A DNA stretch of 33,798 bases, taken from the NCBI GenBank assembly GCA_016929295.1, contig JAFGJB010000269.1:1-33798 (forward strand), written 5' to 3'. Under the pieces are notes generated by a model that worked only from the letters and a program-made list of their open reading frames with translations, made no database searches and was not told the origin of the DNA. Positions 15,838 through 23,496 of the stretch are shown piece after piece. A program made the translations under genes and the position numbers. The DNA comes from Candidatus Zhuqueibacterota bacterium (GTDB lineage: Bacteria; Zhuqueibacterota; Zhuqueibacteria; Residuimicrobiales; Krinioviventaceae). Position 1 is the first letter of the stretch; each line of letters begins with the position of its first letter.

Positions 15838-15903
15838 ATGATCTGCATCTGTTCCATAGAGTCATATAAAAGCCTTCCGAACCACGGAGGGCTTTTTTTT
15901 TAG
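15838..15903 (+). other. Possible short leader ORF before hisG
   Basis: GGGAGG at 15829-15834 is 3 bases from an ATG at 15838 that opens a 21-codon frame, ending in TAG at 15901 after running through the terminator. It contains only one His codon (CAC, in the terminator loop), unlike classical his leader peptides. It may be a leader peptide or merely chance coding. Confidence 0.3.
15871..15901 (+). terminator. Intrinsic terminator or attenuator in the his leader
   Basis: AGCCTTCCG (15871-15879) pairs with CGGAGGGCT (15885-15893) over a 5-base loop, with one G-T pair, followed by nine T counting the last stem base. It ends about 30 bases before hisG. TTCGGGAGG at 15826-15834 can pair with CCTTCCGAA (15873-15881) as a competing structure. 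It could simply end transcription from the ROK kinase gene, or act as an attenuator. Confidence 0.85.
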
Positions 15904-15931
15904 CTGAAAAATTCGAACAAGAGGAATATAA

Positions 15932-16828
15932 ATGAAGAGTTTGACCCATTGTGGCGATGATGTCCTGAAAATGGGATTGCCCAAAGGCAGTCTGCAAGAC
16001 GCCACCTTTCGGCTTTTGGCCAAAGCCGGCTATCACTTTTCAGTCAGCAACCGTTCATATTTTCCTTCCATTGAGGACGATCGTATTCAGGCTATTCTGA
16101 TTCGGGCGCAGGAAATTGCTCGCTATGTTCAGGACGGCGTGTTCGACGTTGGTCTGACCGGCAAGGATTGGATTCTGGAGAATCGCGCCGAGGTCGTCGA
16201 GATTGGCTCATTATCCTATTCGAAAACGACGATGCGTCCCGTTCGCTGGGTGCTGGCGGTGCCGATCGATTCAGACATCAAGAGCCTCAACGACTTGAAA
16301 GGAAAACGCATTGCGACGGAAATCGTCAATCTGACGACCGATTGGCTGCGCGATAAGGGCATAGTGGCCGATGTCGAGTTTTCCTGGGGCGCAACGGAGG
16401 TGAAGGCGCCAACGCTCGTTGATGCCATCGTCGAGGTGACGGAGACGGGCAGCTCGTTGCGCGCCAACAACCTGCGAATTGTGGAGACACTGCTCGAATC
16501 GCATACCATGCTCATCGCCAACAGGAACAGCTGGCAAAATTCGGCCAAGCGCGAGAAAATAGAAAACTTATATTTGATGCTGCAGGCGGCCATCGACTCT
16601 GAGGGCAAAGTGGGCATAAAAATGAATGTGCCAAAGGATAAACTCGACACCATTATGGCAACGCTTCCGGCGATGAAAAAACCGACCATCTCGCCCCTCT
16701 ATGGCAGTGACTGGATGGCGGTTGAAATTATCGCCAACGAAGCGGTGGTGCGTGATCTGATTCCGGCGTTGAAGAGAGCGGGCGCCCAGGATATTATCGA
16801 ATATCCATTGAACAAGGTGATTCACTAA
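15932..16828 (+). CDS. hisG: ATP phosphoribosyltransferase, long form
   Basis: HisG condenses ATP and PRPP in the first step of histidine synthesis. The 298-residue length and a C-terminal ACT-like regulatory domain (from about residue 215, [20 protein letters not shown]) identify the long form, which is feedback-inhibited by histidine and does not need HisZ. Motifs are [13 protein letters not shown] at the N-terminus, [24 protein letters not shown] and [18 protein letters not shown] (PRPP binding). AGAGGA lies 8 bases before the ATG. It is the first gene of the his operon and lies behind an attenuator-like leader. Confidence 0.96.
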   Translation: MKSLTHCGDDVLKMGLPKGSLQDATFRLLAKAGYHFSVSNRSYFPSIEDDRIQAILIRAQEIARYVQDGVFDVGLTGKDWILENRAEVVEIGSLSYSKTTMRPVRWVLAVPIDSDIKSLNDLKGKRIATEIVNLTTDWLRDKGIVADVEFSWGATEVKAPTLVDAIVEVTETGSSLRANNLRIVETLLESHTMLIANRNSWQNSAKREKIENLYLMLQAAIDSEGKVGIKMNVPKDKLDTIMATLPAMKKPTISPLYGSDWMAVEIIANEAVVRDLIPALKRAGAQDIIEYPLNKVIH

Positions 16829-16845
16829 CAAGAATGGCATGAGCA

Positions 16846-18129
16846 ATGCACATTTACCAGGACAAGGACATTTCGCGCTATATCGAGCGGTTTGAGTCGC
16901 GTCGCAGTAGTGTGTCAGCTCAAGTCGAGCGTTCGGTCGCCGACATTCTCGTACAGGTGCGCGACAAGGGTGATGAGGCGCTGATTGAATATGGCAAAAG
17001 ATTTGACGCCGTCGATTACAGCCGCCACCCCTTGCGCATCTCCGTTGAGGAGCTTGTGAGAGCGCATGCCGAACTGGACAGCGAGCTATTGCAGATCTTG
17101 CGCCAGGCGCGTCAAAATATCAAGAGTTTTCACGAAAAAGGCGTGCCGCAGTCGCGATTGCATTGGGAGGAGGATGATGTGCTGTTAGGCCAGCGCGTGA
17201 CGCCGATAGAACGCGCTGGAGTCTACGTACCCGGCGGACTGGCGGCCTATCCCTCATCACTGCTCATGGGTGTTGTGCCGGCTCAGGTGGCCGGTGTGAA
17301 AGAGATTGTCGTCATCACGCCCTGTGATGCCAATGGTCGGGTCAATCCAGTCATCCTTGCCGCCGCCCACGAACTGGGCATCGCCAGCGTGTTTCGCGTC
17401 GGTGGTGCACACGGCATCGCTGCGCTGGCTTACGGAACCAGTACCATCCCACGCGTTGATAAAATCGTTGGACCGGGCAATATTTATGTGGCCACAGCAA
17501 AACGACTCCTGTACGGGCAATGCGGCATCGATATGATCGCCGGGCCGAGCGAGGTGCTGATCATCGCGGATCAGGCTGCTGATCCCGTTTACATTGCTGC
17601 GGATCTGCTGGCCCAGGCTGAGCACGATCCGCTCGCCGCCGCGATTTTGCTGACGGATTCCGCCGAGCTCGCGGATGCGACCGCGCAACAGGTGTTGCTG
17701 CAGACAAAAGAGCTGCCGCGCGCGGCGATCATCAATCAGGCGCTGGATCATTATGGCGCCATCATTCTGCTGCACAACATGAATGAGTGTTTCGACCTGT
17801 GCAATCGACTGGCGCCCGAACATCTCGGCCTGCACCTGGATGATCCCTGGAAGGCGCTTGGTCACATCCATAACGCCGGGGCGATTTTTCTCGGTCGCTA
17901 TTCGCCGGAGGCTATCGGTGATTATTGGGCCGGGCCGAATCATGTGCTGCCGACAAACGGTTCGGCGCGCTTTTTCTCGCCGCTGCGTGCTGAAGATTTT
18001 CTCAAGGTGAGCAGCATCATTGCCTACAGTCAAGAGGCCATCCGTAAACATGGCCGCAAAATAGCGGCGTTTGCTAAAAATGAAGGTCTGGAGGCGCACG
18101 CCGCGGCGATCGCCAAAAGAATGGATTGA
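16846..18129 (+). CDS. hisD: Histidinol dehydrogenase
   Basis: HisD oxidises histidinol to histidine in the last two steps. The 427-residue protein shows ERAGVYVPGGLAAYPSSLLM, GAHGIAALAYGT, VGPGNIYVATAKRLL, DMIAGPSEVLIIAD, AQAEHDPLAAAILLT (zinc-binding region), APEHLGLHLDDP and NHVLPTNGSARFFSPL. These are the full run of family motifs at usual spacing. It starts 17 bp after hisG and ends directly at the hisC ATG. A long antisense frame (17257-18363) is a coding shadow of this gene and hisC. Confidence 0.97.
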   Translation: MHIYQDKDISRYIERFESRRSSVSAQVERSVADILVQVRDKGDEALIEYGKRFDAVDYSRHPLRISVEELVRAHAELDSELLQILRQARQNIKSFHEKGVPQSRLHWEEDDVLLGQRVTPIERAGVYVPGGLAAYPSSLLMGVVPAQVAGVKEIVVITPCDANGRVNPVILAAAHELGIASVFRVGGAHGIAALAYGTSTIPRVDKIVGPGNIYVATAKRLLYGQCGIDMIAGPSEVLIIADQAADPVYIAADLLAQAEHDPLAAAILLTDSAELADATAQQVLLQTKELPRAAIINQALDHYGAIILLHNMNECFDLCNRLAPEHLGLHLDDPWKALGHIHNAGAIFLGRYSPEAIGDYWAGPNHVLPTNGSARFFSPLRAEDFLKVSSIIAYSQEAIRKHGRKIAAFAKNEGLEAHAAAIAKRMD

Positions 18130-19206
18130 ATGCAGAACTTTATTAAAAAATCGGTGCTGGAACTGCGCGGCTACAGCTCGCCGCCGCAAAGTGAGTACAG
18201 GATTAAACTGAATCAAAACGAGAGTCCGTTTGATGTACCGCAACATCTCAAAATCGAGCTGGCTGAGGCAGCTGTTACGCTGCAGTGGAATCGTTATCCG
18301 CTCAACGAATCTCCGGCGCTCATGCAGCGCCTGGCGATGCGGCACGGTGTTTTTCCGCGGCACATTCTCCTGGGAAACGGTTCCAATCAGCTGTTTCAGA
18401 CATTGCTGACAGCGACGCTCGAGCCCGGCGATGCGGTCGTCTGTACGCAGCCGACATTCTTGCTCTATGATTTATACACCCGCATTTATGACGGCCGTCT
18501 CATCCAGGTCGAACAGCCGCCGGGCGCTGACTATCCCCTGCATCAGGTTCTATCAGCCATTAAGGAGTATAATCCAAAGCTGGTTTACATCTGCTCACCG
18601 AACAATCCGACGGGCTGGGAAATTGATCTGACGAGTGTGCGGCGCATCTGCCAGGCCACAAGAGGACTTGTCTTTTTTGATGAAGCGTATGGCGAATTCA
18701 GCGGCCAATCAGCGGTGCCGTTGCTGGATGAATTTGATAATCTGTTGATATCCCGCACGTTTTCCAAAGCGTTCAGCATGGCAGGGCTGCGCTTTGGCTA
18801 TTTTATCGGCGGTGAAGCGGTCATCGATCAACTGCGCAAGGTGAATATTCCATATAACATCAACCTGTTCACCGAACTCGTGGCAACGCGCCTGCTCGAG
18901 CACGAGAAGGAAATGGCCGAACAGGTCGAATTTCTCAAGAAAGAACGCGATCGCGTTTTTAGCGCGCTGCAGCTCATGGATGGAATCACCGCATTCCCTT
19001 CAGTTGCAAATTTTATCCTGATGAGAGGACCGCATGATCTTGATCTGTTTGCCGCGCTCAGAGAACGCGGCATTCTGGTCCGCGATATGAGCGGTTATCC
19101 GCTGCTGGCTGGATTTCAGCGAATCACTATCGGTTTTAAAGATGAAAACGATATTTTCCTGCAAACCCTCAAACAAATTATAGATCAATATATGGGGAAA
19201 AAGTGA
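18130..19206 (+). CDS. hisC: Histidinol-phosphate aminotransferase
   Basis: HisC is a PLP enzyme that transaminates imidazole-acetol phosphate to histidinol phosphate. The 358-residue class I/II aminotransferase has LNQNESPFDVP, ILLGNGSNQLFQTLL, YICSPNNPTGWEID, FFDEAYGEF, the PLP lysine in ISRTFSKAFSMAGLRFGYFIG and ILVRDMSGYP near the C-terminus. The ATG follows the hisD stop with no gap, so the genes are coupled. Length is typical. Confidence 0.95.
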   Translation: MQNFIKKSVLELRGYSSPPQSEYRIKLNQNESPFDVPQHLKIELAEAAVTLQWNRYPLNESPALMQRLAMRHGVFPRHILLGNGSNQLFQTLLTATLEPGDAVVCTQPTFLLYDLYTRIYDGRLIQVEQPPGADYPLHQVLSAIKEYNPKLVYICSPNNPTGWEIDLTSVRRICQATRGLVFFDEAYGEFSGQSAVPLLDEFDNLLISRTFSKAFSMAGLRFGYFIGGEAVIDQLRKVNIPYNINLFTELVATRLLEHEKEMAEQVEFLKKERDRVFSALQLMDGITAFPSVANFILMRGPHDLDLFAALRERGILVRDMSGYPLLAGFQRITIGFKDENDIFLQTLKQIIDQYMGKK

Positions 19207-19796
19207 TGGCGCGCACCGCACATGTCATAAGAAAGACAAAGGAGAGCGAAGTAACAGTCGAGCTGAACATCGACGGCTCAAATGAGAGCGCCATCGATTC
19301 GGGCATCGGCTTTTTTGATCACCTGCTGGATGCGCTGCAAAAGCATGCGAGATTCGATTTACGACTCAAGGCGAAGGGTGATCTGCACATCGACGGGCAT
19401 CATACGGTTGAAGATGCTGGAATTGCCCTCGGAGAGGCGCTGCTCAAAGCGATCGGCGATGGGCGAGGCATCACGCGTTTCGGACATGCTTACTGCCCCC
19501 TGGATGAATCCCTGGCGCGAGCTGTCGTCGATATCTGCGGACGACCCTTTTTGCATTACAAATGCGCTGTCTCGCCTGGACGCGTTGGCGATTTTGATGG
19601 TGAGCTGTTTGAAGAATTCCTGCGCGCTTTGGCGATGAATGCGAAAATCGGATTGCATGTCGAATTGCTGTACGGCGTCAACCAGCATCACGCCATGGAA
19701 GCGATGATGAAAGCGACAGCACGAGCGCTCAAGATGGCCCTGGCTATCGATAAAGGCGAGAGAGACATCCCGTCCACCAAGGGAGTGCTGCTTTGA
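19206..19796 (+). CDS. hisB: Imidazoleglycerol-phosphate dehydratase
   Basis: HisB dehydrates imidazole glycerol phosphate to imidazole-acetol phosphate using manganese. The 196-residue single-domain enzyme has the metal-binding motifs FFDHLLDALQKHARFDL, DGHHTVEDAGIALGEAL and YGVNQHHAMEAMMKATA. It lacks the N-terminal histidinol-phosphate phosphatase domain found in enterobacterial HisB, so that step must come from another gene. The ATG at 19206 shares its first base with the hisC TGA (TGATG); an in-frame GTG at 19203 is less likely. Confidence 0.96.
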   Translation: MARTAHVIRKTKESEVTVELNIDGSNESAIDSGIGFFDHLLDALQKHARFDLRLKAKGDLHIDGHHTVEDAGIALGEALLKAIGDGRGITRFGHAYCPLDESLARAVVDICGRPFLHYKCAVSPGRVGDFDGELFEEFLRALAMNAKIGLHVELLYGVNQHHAMEAMMKATARALKMALAIDKGERDIPSTKGVLL

Positions 19797-20392
19797 TTTA
19801 TATCATCGACTATAATGCCGGCAACTTGCGCAGCGTACAAAAAGCGGTGGAAAACTGTGGCGCCGCGGCGAGGATCACCTCGGCGCCTGATGATTTGAAA
19901 AAGGCGGACAAGGTCATTTTTCCGGGCGTGGGTGCATTCGGCCACGCCATGGAGGCGGTTGAGGAATTTGGCTTTGTCGAGGCAATCTGCCGCTTCATTG
20001 ACAGCGGCAAACCCTTCCTGGGCATTTGTCTGGGCATGCAGCTCATGTTGGAGGCGAGTGAAGAAAGTCCGGGGGTGACCGGCCTGTCGCTTTTCAAGGG
20101 CGCTGTCAGGCGATTTGCGAAAAATATCAAAGTGCCGCATTTGGGCTGGAACCAAGTGCGTCACGTCGGCACATGCCCGTTGTGGGAAAATATCCCCGAC
20201 AGTAGTTACTTTTATTTTGCCCACTCATACTTTATTGATCCGGAGAATCGCCATGTCGTCGTGGGTGAAACCGACTATTTTGGCGCTGTGCCGGTGGCAA
20301 TTCATTTTGACAATGTGTTTGGTCTGCAATTTCATCCGGAAAAATCGCAGCAGCTCGGTCTGCGCATTTTGAAGAACTTTGTCAATCTGTGA
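19793..20392 (+). CDS. hisH: Imidazole glycerol phosphate synthase, glutamine amidotransferase subunit
   Basis: HisH releases ammonia from glutamine and channels it to HisF. The 199-residue class I amidotransferase starts IYIIDYNAGNLRSVQKA and carries the nucleophile Cys79 in FLGICLGMQLM, with FHPEKS near the C-terminus supplying the catalytic His and Glu. It starts at a TTG that overlaps the hisB stop by 4 bases (TTGA). No ATG fits the homology start, so TTG is accepted. HisF follows after hisA. Confidence 0.95.
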   Translation: MIYIIDYNAGNLRSVQKAVENCGAAARITSAPDDLKKADKVIFPGVGAFGHAMEAVEEFGFVEAICRFIDSGKPFLGICLGMQLMLEASEESPGVTGLSLFKGAVRRFAKNIKVPHLGWNQVRHVGTCPLWENIPDSSYFYFAHSYFIDPENRHVVVGETDYFGAVPVAIHFDNVFGLQFHPEKSQQLGLRILKNFVNL

Positions 20393-20406
20393 GGATCTCA
20401 TCGCCA

Positions 20407-21180
20407 ATGATCATTCTGCCGGCAATTGATTTGCTCGACGGTCAGGCGGTCCGGCTGAAGCAAGGCGTCGAAAAGTCAAAAAAAGTGTACAGTGAAAATC
20501 CGCTGCAGATGGCGCTGCACTGGCGTTCCCAGGGTGCGTCTATGTTGCATGTCGTCAATCTGGATGGTGCTTTCGGCAGATCGCACAAAAATGTCCGGGT
20601 CATTCGACAGATCGTTGATGTCCTGGATATTCCCGTTCAGCTTGGCGGCGGCATCAAAACCCTTGACGAGGCGCGGCAATGGCTTGACCTCGGCATCGCG
20701 CGCGTCATTTTCGGCACCATCGCGTTGACGCATCCGGAGATCGTCGCCGCCGCACTGGCGCAGTGCGGCGCGGGCAAAATTGTCATCGGACTTGATGGGC
20801 GACATAATAAAGTGGCGATTCGCGGCTGGCAGGAACAGACCGGGACCGATGTCCTGGAATTGGCTCGGCGCATGCGAGATCTGGGCGCCGAGCGCGTCAT
20901 TTATACAGATGTGCAGCGCGATGGGGAGCTCATCGGCCCTGACATTGAAAGCACCGCAGAGCTGGCACGCTTGTCAGGCATGACTGTCATCGCTTCCGGT
21001 GGATTTTCGCAGATTGAGCATTTTGAACAGCTGGCTGCCATGAACAATCCTCTCATCGAAGGTGCGATTGTCGGCACGGCGCTCTATGAAGGGACGATCT
21101 CACTGCCGGATTTAATCAGTCGCTTCCAGCCGCCAGCTATTGCAAACCAGCGTCCGGATCCCTCGCGGGCTGGCGAATGA
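20407..21180 (+). CDS. hisA: Phosphoribosyl-formimino-AICAR-phosphate isomerase
   Basis: HisA catalyses the Amadori rearrangement of ProFAR to PRFAR. The 257-residue TIM barrel starts [20 protein letters not shown] with the catalytic Asp in PAIDL. It continues with [55 protein letters not shown] (second catalytic Asp) and [12 protein letters not shown]. The ATG at 20407 fits homology; an in-frame GTG at 20389 would add six residues. It overlaps hisF if the upstream hisF ATG (21177) is used. A C-terminal tail of about 15 residues is unusual but harmless. Confidence 0.95.
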   Translation: MIILPAIDLLDGQAVRLKQGVEKSKKVYSENPLQMALHWRSQGASMLHVVNLDGAFGRSHKNVRVIRQIVDVLDIPVQLGGGIKTLDEARQWLDLGIARVIFGTIALTHPEIVAAALAQCGAGKIVIGLDGRHNKVAIRGWQEQTGTDVLELARRMRDLGAERVIYTDVQRDGELIGPDIESTAELARLSGMTVIASGGFSQIEHFEQLAAMNNPLIEGAIVGTALYEGTISLPDLISRFQPPAIANQRPDPSRAGE

Positions 21181-21188
21181 AGGAGAAA

Positions 21189-21947
21189 ATGTTAGCAAAG
21201 CGAATTATACCATGTCTTGATGTCAAGGGCGGCCGCGTGGTCAAAGGCATCAACTTTTTGAATCTGGTGGACGCCGGCGATCCGGTTGAACAGGCGCGCT
21301 ATTACGACGAGCAGGGAGCGGATGAGCTGGTCTATCTTGATATCACCGCCTCGCACGAAAAGCGCGACATCATGCTCGAGGTCGTGCGACGAACGGCGGA
21401 ACAGGTTTTCATGCCCCTGACAGTTGGCGGCGGCGTCCGAACGGTCGAGGATGCGCAGATTCTTCTGAAAAACGGCGCGGATAAAATAACCATGAACACG
21501 GCCGCTGTCCTCAATCCGGATTTGATCAAAGAGTGCTCGGAGCGATTTGGCGCCCAAGCGACTGTTTTGGCCATCGATGCGAAGCGCTGCGGTGACCGCA
21601 AATGGCAGGTCTATATTTACGGCGGGCGCGAGCCTTCGGCGCAAGACGCCCTCGAATGGGCGCAATATAGTGAAGAACTTGGCGCCGGAGAGATCCTGCT
21701 CACATCCATGGACCGGGATGGCACCAAAATTGGATTCGATATCGAATTGACCCGAACCATATCTCAGGCGGTGACCATTCCGGTCATCGCCTCCGGCGGC
21801 TGCGGCGCCCTCGAACATTTTGAACAAGTGTTCACTGCCGGGGCTGCCGATGCGGCATTAGCTGCATCCATTTTTCACTATCGAAAAAATTCCATTCATG
21901 AGGTGAAGGCTTTTTTGACTGCGAGGAACATCTGTGTCAGAAATTGA
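21189..21947 (+). CDS. hisF: Imidazole glycerol phosphate synthase, cyclase subunit
   Basis: HisF uses ammonia from HisH to close the imidazole ring, giving IGP and AICAR. The 252-residue TIM barrel opens [20 protein letters not shown] with the catalytic Asp in CLDV. It has [45 protein letters not shown] (second catalytic Asp) and [13 protein letters not shown]. The ATG at 21189 matches the family start, with AAGGAG 3 bases away. An earlier in-frame ATG at 21177 overlaps the hisA stop by 4 bases and is the alternative. It overlaps hisI by 14 bases. Confidence 0.95.
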   Translation: MLAKRIIPCLDVKGGRVVKGINFLNLVDAGDPVEQARYYDEQGADELVYLDITASHEKRDIMLEVVRRTAEQVFMPLTVGGGVRTVEDAQILLKNGADKITMNTAAVLNPDLIKECSERFGAQATVLAIDAKRCGDRKWQVYIYGGREPSAQDALEWAQYSEELGAGEILLTSMDRDGTKIGFDIELTRTISQAVTIPVIASGGCGALEHFEQVFTAGAADAALAASIFHYRKNSIHEVKAFLTARNICVRN

Positions 21948-22284
21948 AAAAATGAACTTGAAAGAGTGGCTGGGCCGCGTTAAATTTGACGATGGAGGTC
22001 TGGTGGCGACAATCGTTCAGGATGTTGGCGATAATACCGTTCTCATGCTCGGCTATATGAATGAAGAGAGCATTCGGCTGACGCTCGATACAAAAAAAGT
22101 GACATTCTGGAGTCGCTCTCGACAGCAGTTATGGACAAAAGGAGAGACGTCCGGGCATTTTTTGCACATCGTTGACATCTACCTCGATTGCGATGGTGAT
22201 GCCATTCTCGTCAAAGCTGCGCCGGTCGGGCCGACCTGTCATACAAATAAACGGTCGTGTTTTTCCTGGCAGCTGGTAGAGTGA
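21934..22284 (+). CDS. hisI: Phosphoribosyl-AMP cyclohydrolase (HisI domain only)
   Basis: HisI opens the adenine ring of phosphoribosyl-AMP. The 116-residue single-domain protein has [43 protein letters not shown], the metal-binding DCDGDAILV and the zinc cysteines in [12 protein letters not shown]. It lacks the fused HisE (PR-ATP pyrophosphatase) domain. Translation starts at GTG 21934 with GAGG just upstream; an internal ATG at 21952 is possible. It is the last recognised his gene. Confidence 0.95.
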   Translation: MSEIEKMNLKEWLGRVKFDDGGLVATIVQDVGDNTVLMLGYMNEESIRLTLDTKKVTFWSRSRQQLWTKGETSGHFLHIVDIYLDCDGDAILVKAAPVGPTCHTNKRSCFSWQLVE

Positions 22285-22295
22285 GGTTTCTCAGA

Positions 22296-23159
22296 ATGAC
22301 GAAAACGCATCGGTTGGAATGTCTGAGCGCGGCGCTGCTCTTTTATTTGTGCAGCCATCAATCATGCCTGGCCCAGGACCGGCAGATATTTTTTCTCGAG
22401 TCCACATTCGCCGAGTTCGCTTATCCGAACGGCGAACTGGACGAACAATTCACCCGCATGCTGGAACAACAATCATTTGGACAATTCCCAAAAGCCGGCT
22501 TGCGCATGGTCGCGAGCTATATCACGATCGACAAACCCAGAAGAGTCGTTTCATACTATTCGGGCTTGTGCGGCAAGCGATTTCAAAAAAGAGGTGAGAG
22601 ATTCACCTATATTTTTTCAGAGATGGGCGATGTGCCGGCAAGTCGAATAGAGATATATCCTGTAGTGATGGGGCGAATTCATCATGAATTCTGGCCGACA
22701 CGCATCGATATCTATCTGATACGATTTCCAATATCGATCGATGCAACTTTGCCCATAGGGAGATCAGCGGAAAATCTGGCGCAGCGCATCGGTTCATTTT
22801 ACTACCCGGGCGTTCTTCGCGAGGACATCGCTTTAATTGATATGGAACAGTTTGGTGCAAAGTCAGAAGTGTATGTCATCGAAACGACGGATGAGTTTGA
22901 TGTCGTTTACCAATTTTTCCGACGGCAATACGGCGGTATCGCCGTTCGTCCTGCTCACGATGGCGACATGCTGACGCGGAACTTTGAAATCGATATCAGT
23001 AGAGCACTGGGAGAAGGAGATCAGGATAAATTGCTGTACCTCTACGTCGAGGAAAATCCGCTGGTCACTGATCGCACTGGAAATTCGCAAATTTATCGGG
23101 GAAAGGTGTTCATGCGCTACGTTTTCTGGCAAAAGTCAAAGGAAGACTATATCGATTGA
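22296..23159 (+). CDS. Secreted protein of unknown function at the end of the his operon
   Basis: I do not recognise the family. The 287-residue protein starts 11 bp after hisI, with GAGG about 9 bases before the ATG. The frame is open to 22257, but the signal peptide starts at 22296. Residues 1-26 are a Sec signal peptide with a hydrophobic core (LSAALLFYL) and a likely cleavage after CLA at 26. The mature part is rich in beta strands and aromatic residues (VVSYYSGL, RFTYIFSEMG, RIDIYLIRFPISID, KVFMRYVFWQ). A periplasmic or extracellular role is likely. It has two weakly similar halves around YYSGL and FFRRQYGG, which may be repeats. Co-transcription with histidine genes may be only positional, since no promoter is visible between hisI and this gene. 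Confidence 0.7.
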   Translation: MTKTHRLECLSAALLFYLCSHQSCLAQDRQIFFLESTFAEFAYPNGELDEQFTRMLEQQSFGQFPKAGLRMVASYITIDKPRRVVSYYSGLCGKRFQKRGERFTYIFSEMGDVPASRIEIYPVVMGRIHHEFWPTRIDIYLIRFPISIDATLPIGRSAENLAQRIGSFYYPGVLREDIALIDMEQFGAKSEVYVIETTDEFDVVYQFFRRQYGGIAVRPAHDGDMLTRNFEIDISRALGEGDQDKLLYLYVEENPLVTDRTGNSQIYRGKVFMRYVFWQKSKEDYID

Positions 23160-23447
23160 CTATATGTCAACATCGTCATCGGTGGGGCTATGGGAATGGC
23201 GTTGAACGTCATGGACAATGACAGTGGCCGCGGTCACGTGTTGCGCTGGGCTTCGGACACGTTGCGCTATCGGGAGGTTTTTTTGGGGATCGCTGCAGCA
23301 ACTGAAAAAATCGTCTGCTATTCTGCTTTTTTAGCGTAGTAAACAGTGGCCGTTTATCTAAGCTCCATCCCTCGACGGCGGATTCAGCCGGCAAGCGGCA
23401 CAATTCATCTCTTTTGCAAACTATTCATATCTTTTTTATGAAAGTAC
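23160..23447. other. Intergenic region upstream of the protease gene, with no convincing gene
   Basis: This stretch of about 290 bases follows the secreted protein. It contains a partial dyad (GTGGCC-GC-GGTCAC near 23225), two near-copies of CACGTTGCGCT around 23236 and 23259, and a 49-codon frame (23190-23339) without good support. A weaker promoter-like pair, TTGCAA (23414-23419) and TATGAA (23437-23442), lies at its end. No clear terminator was found. Confidence 0.4.
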
Positions 23448-23476
23448 TTGATTTTTTCTCAATATTAATATATCAT
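23448..23476 (+). promoter_or_regulatory. Promoter of the C11 protease gene
   Basis: TTGATT (23448-23453) and TATCAT (23471-23476) lie 17 bases apart in an AT-rich stretch, 20 bases before the coding start. The -10 element matches five of six consensus bases. GGAGG follows at 23488-23492. Confidence 0.6.
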
Positions 23477-23496
23477 CTGTAAACCACGGAGGAGAT

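Noticed and set aside
15770-15931. T-box riboswitch before hisG
   Set aside because: No T-box consensus (TGGNACCGCG-like) or stem I specifier structure was seen, despite the terminator and the suitable operon.
17257-18363. Long antisense open frame (368 codons) on the minus strand over hisD and the start of hisC
   Set aside because: It has no recognisable motif, and both plus-strand genes are unmistakable. Such long antisense frames are common in GC-balanced coding DNA.
23190-23339. 49-codon ORF with a GGTGGGG upstream in the gap before the protease gene
   Set aside because: The composition and predicted protein look random, there is no family resemblance, and a single short ORF in a gap this size is expected by chance.
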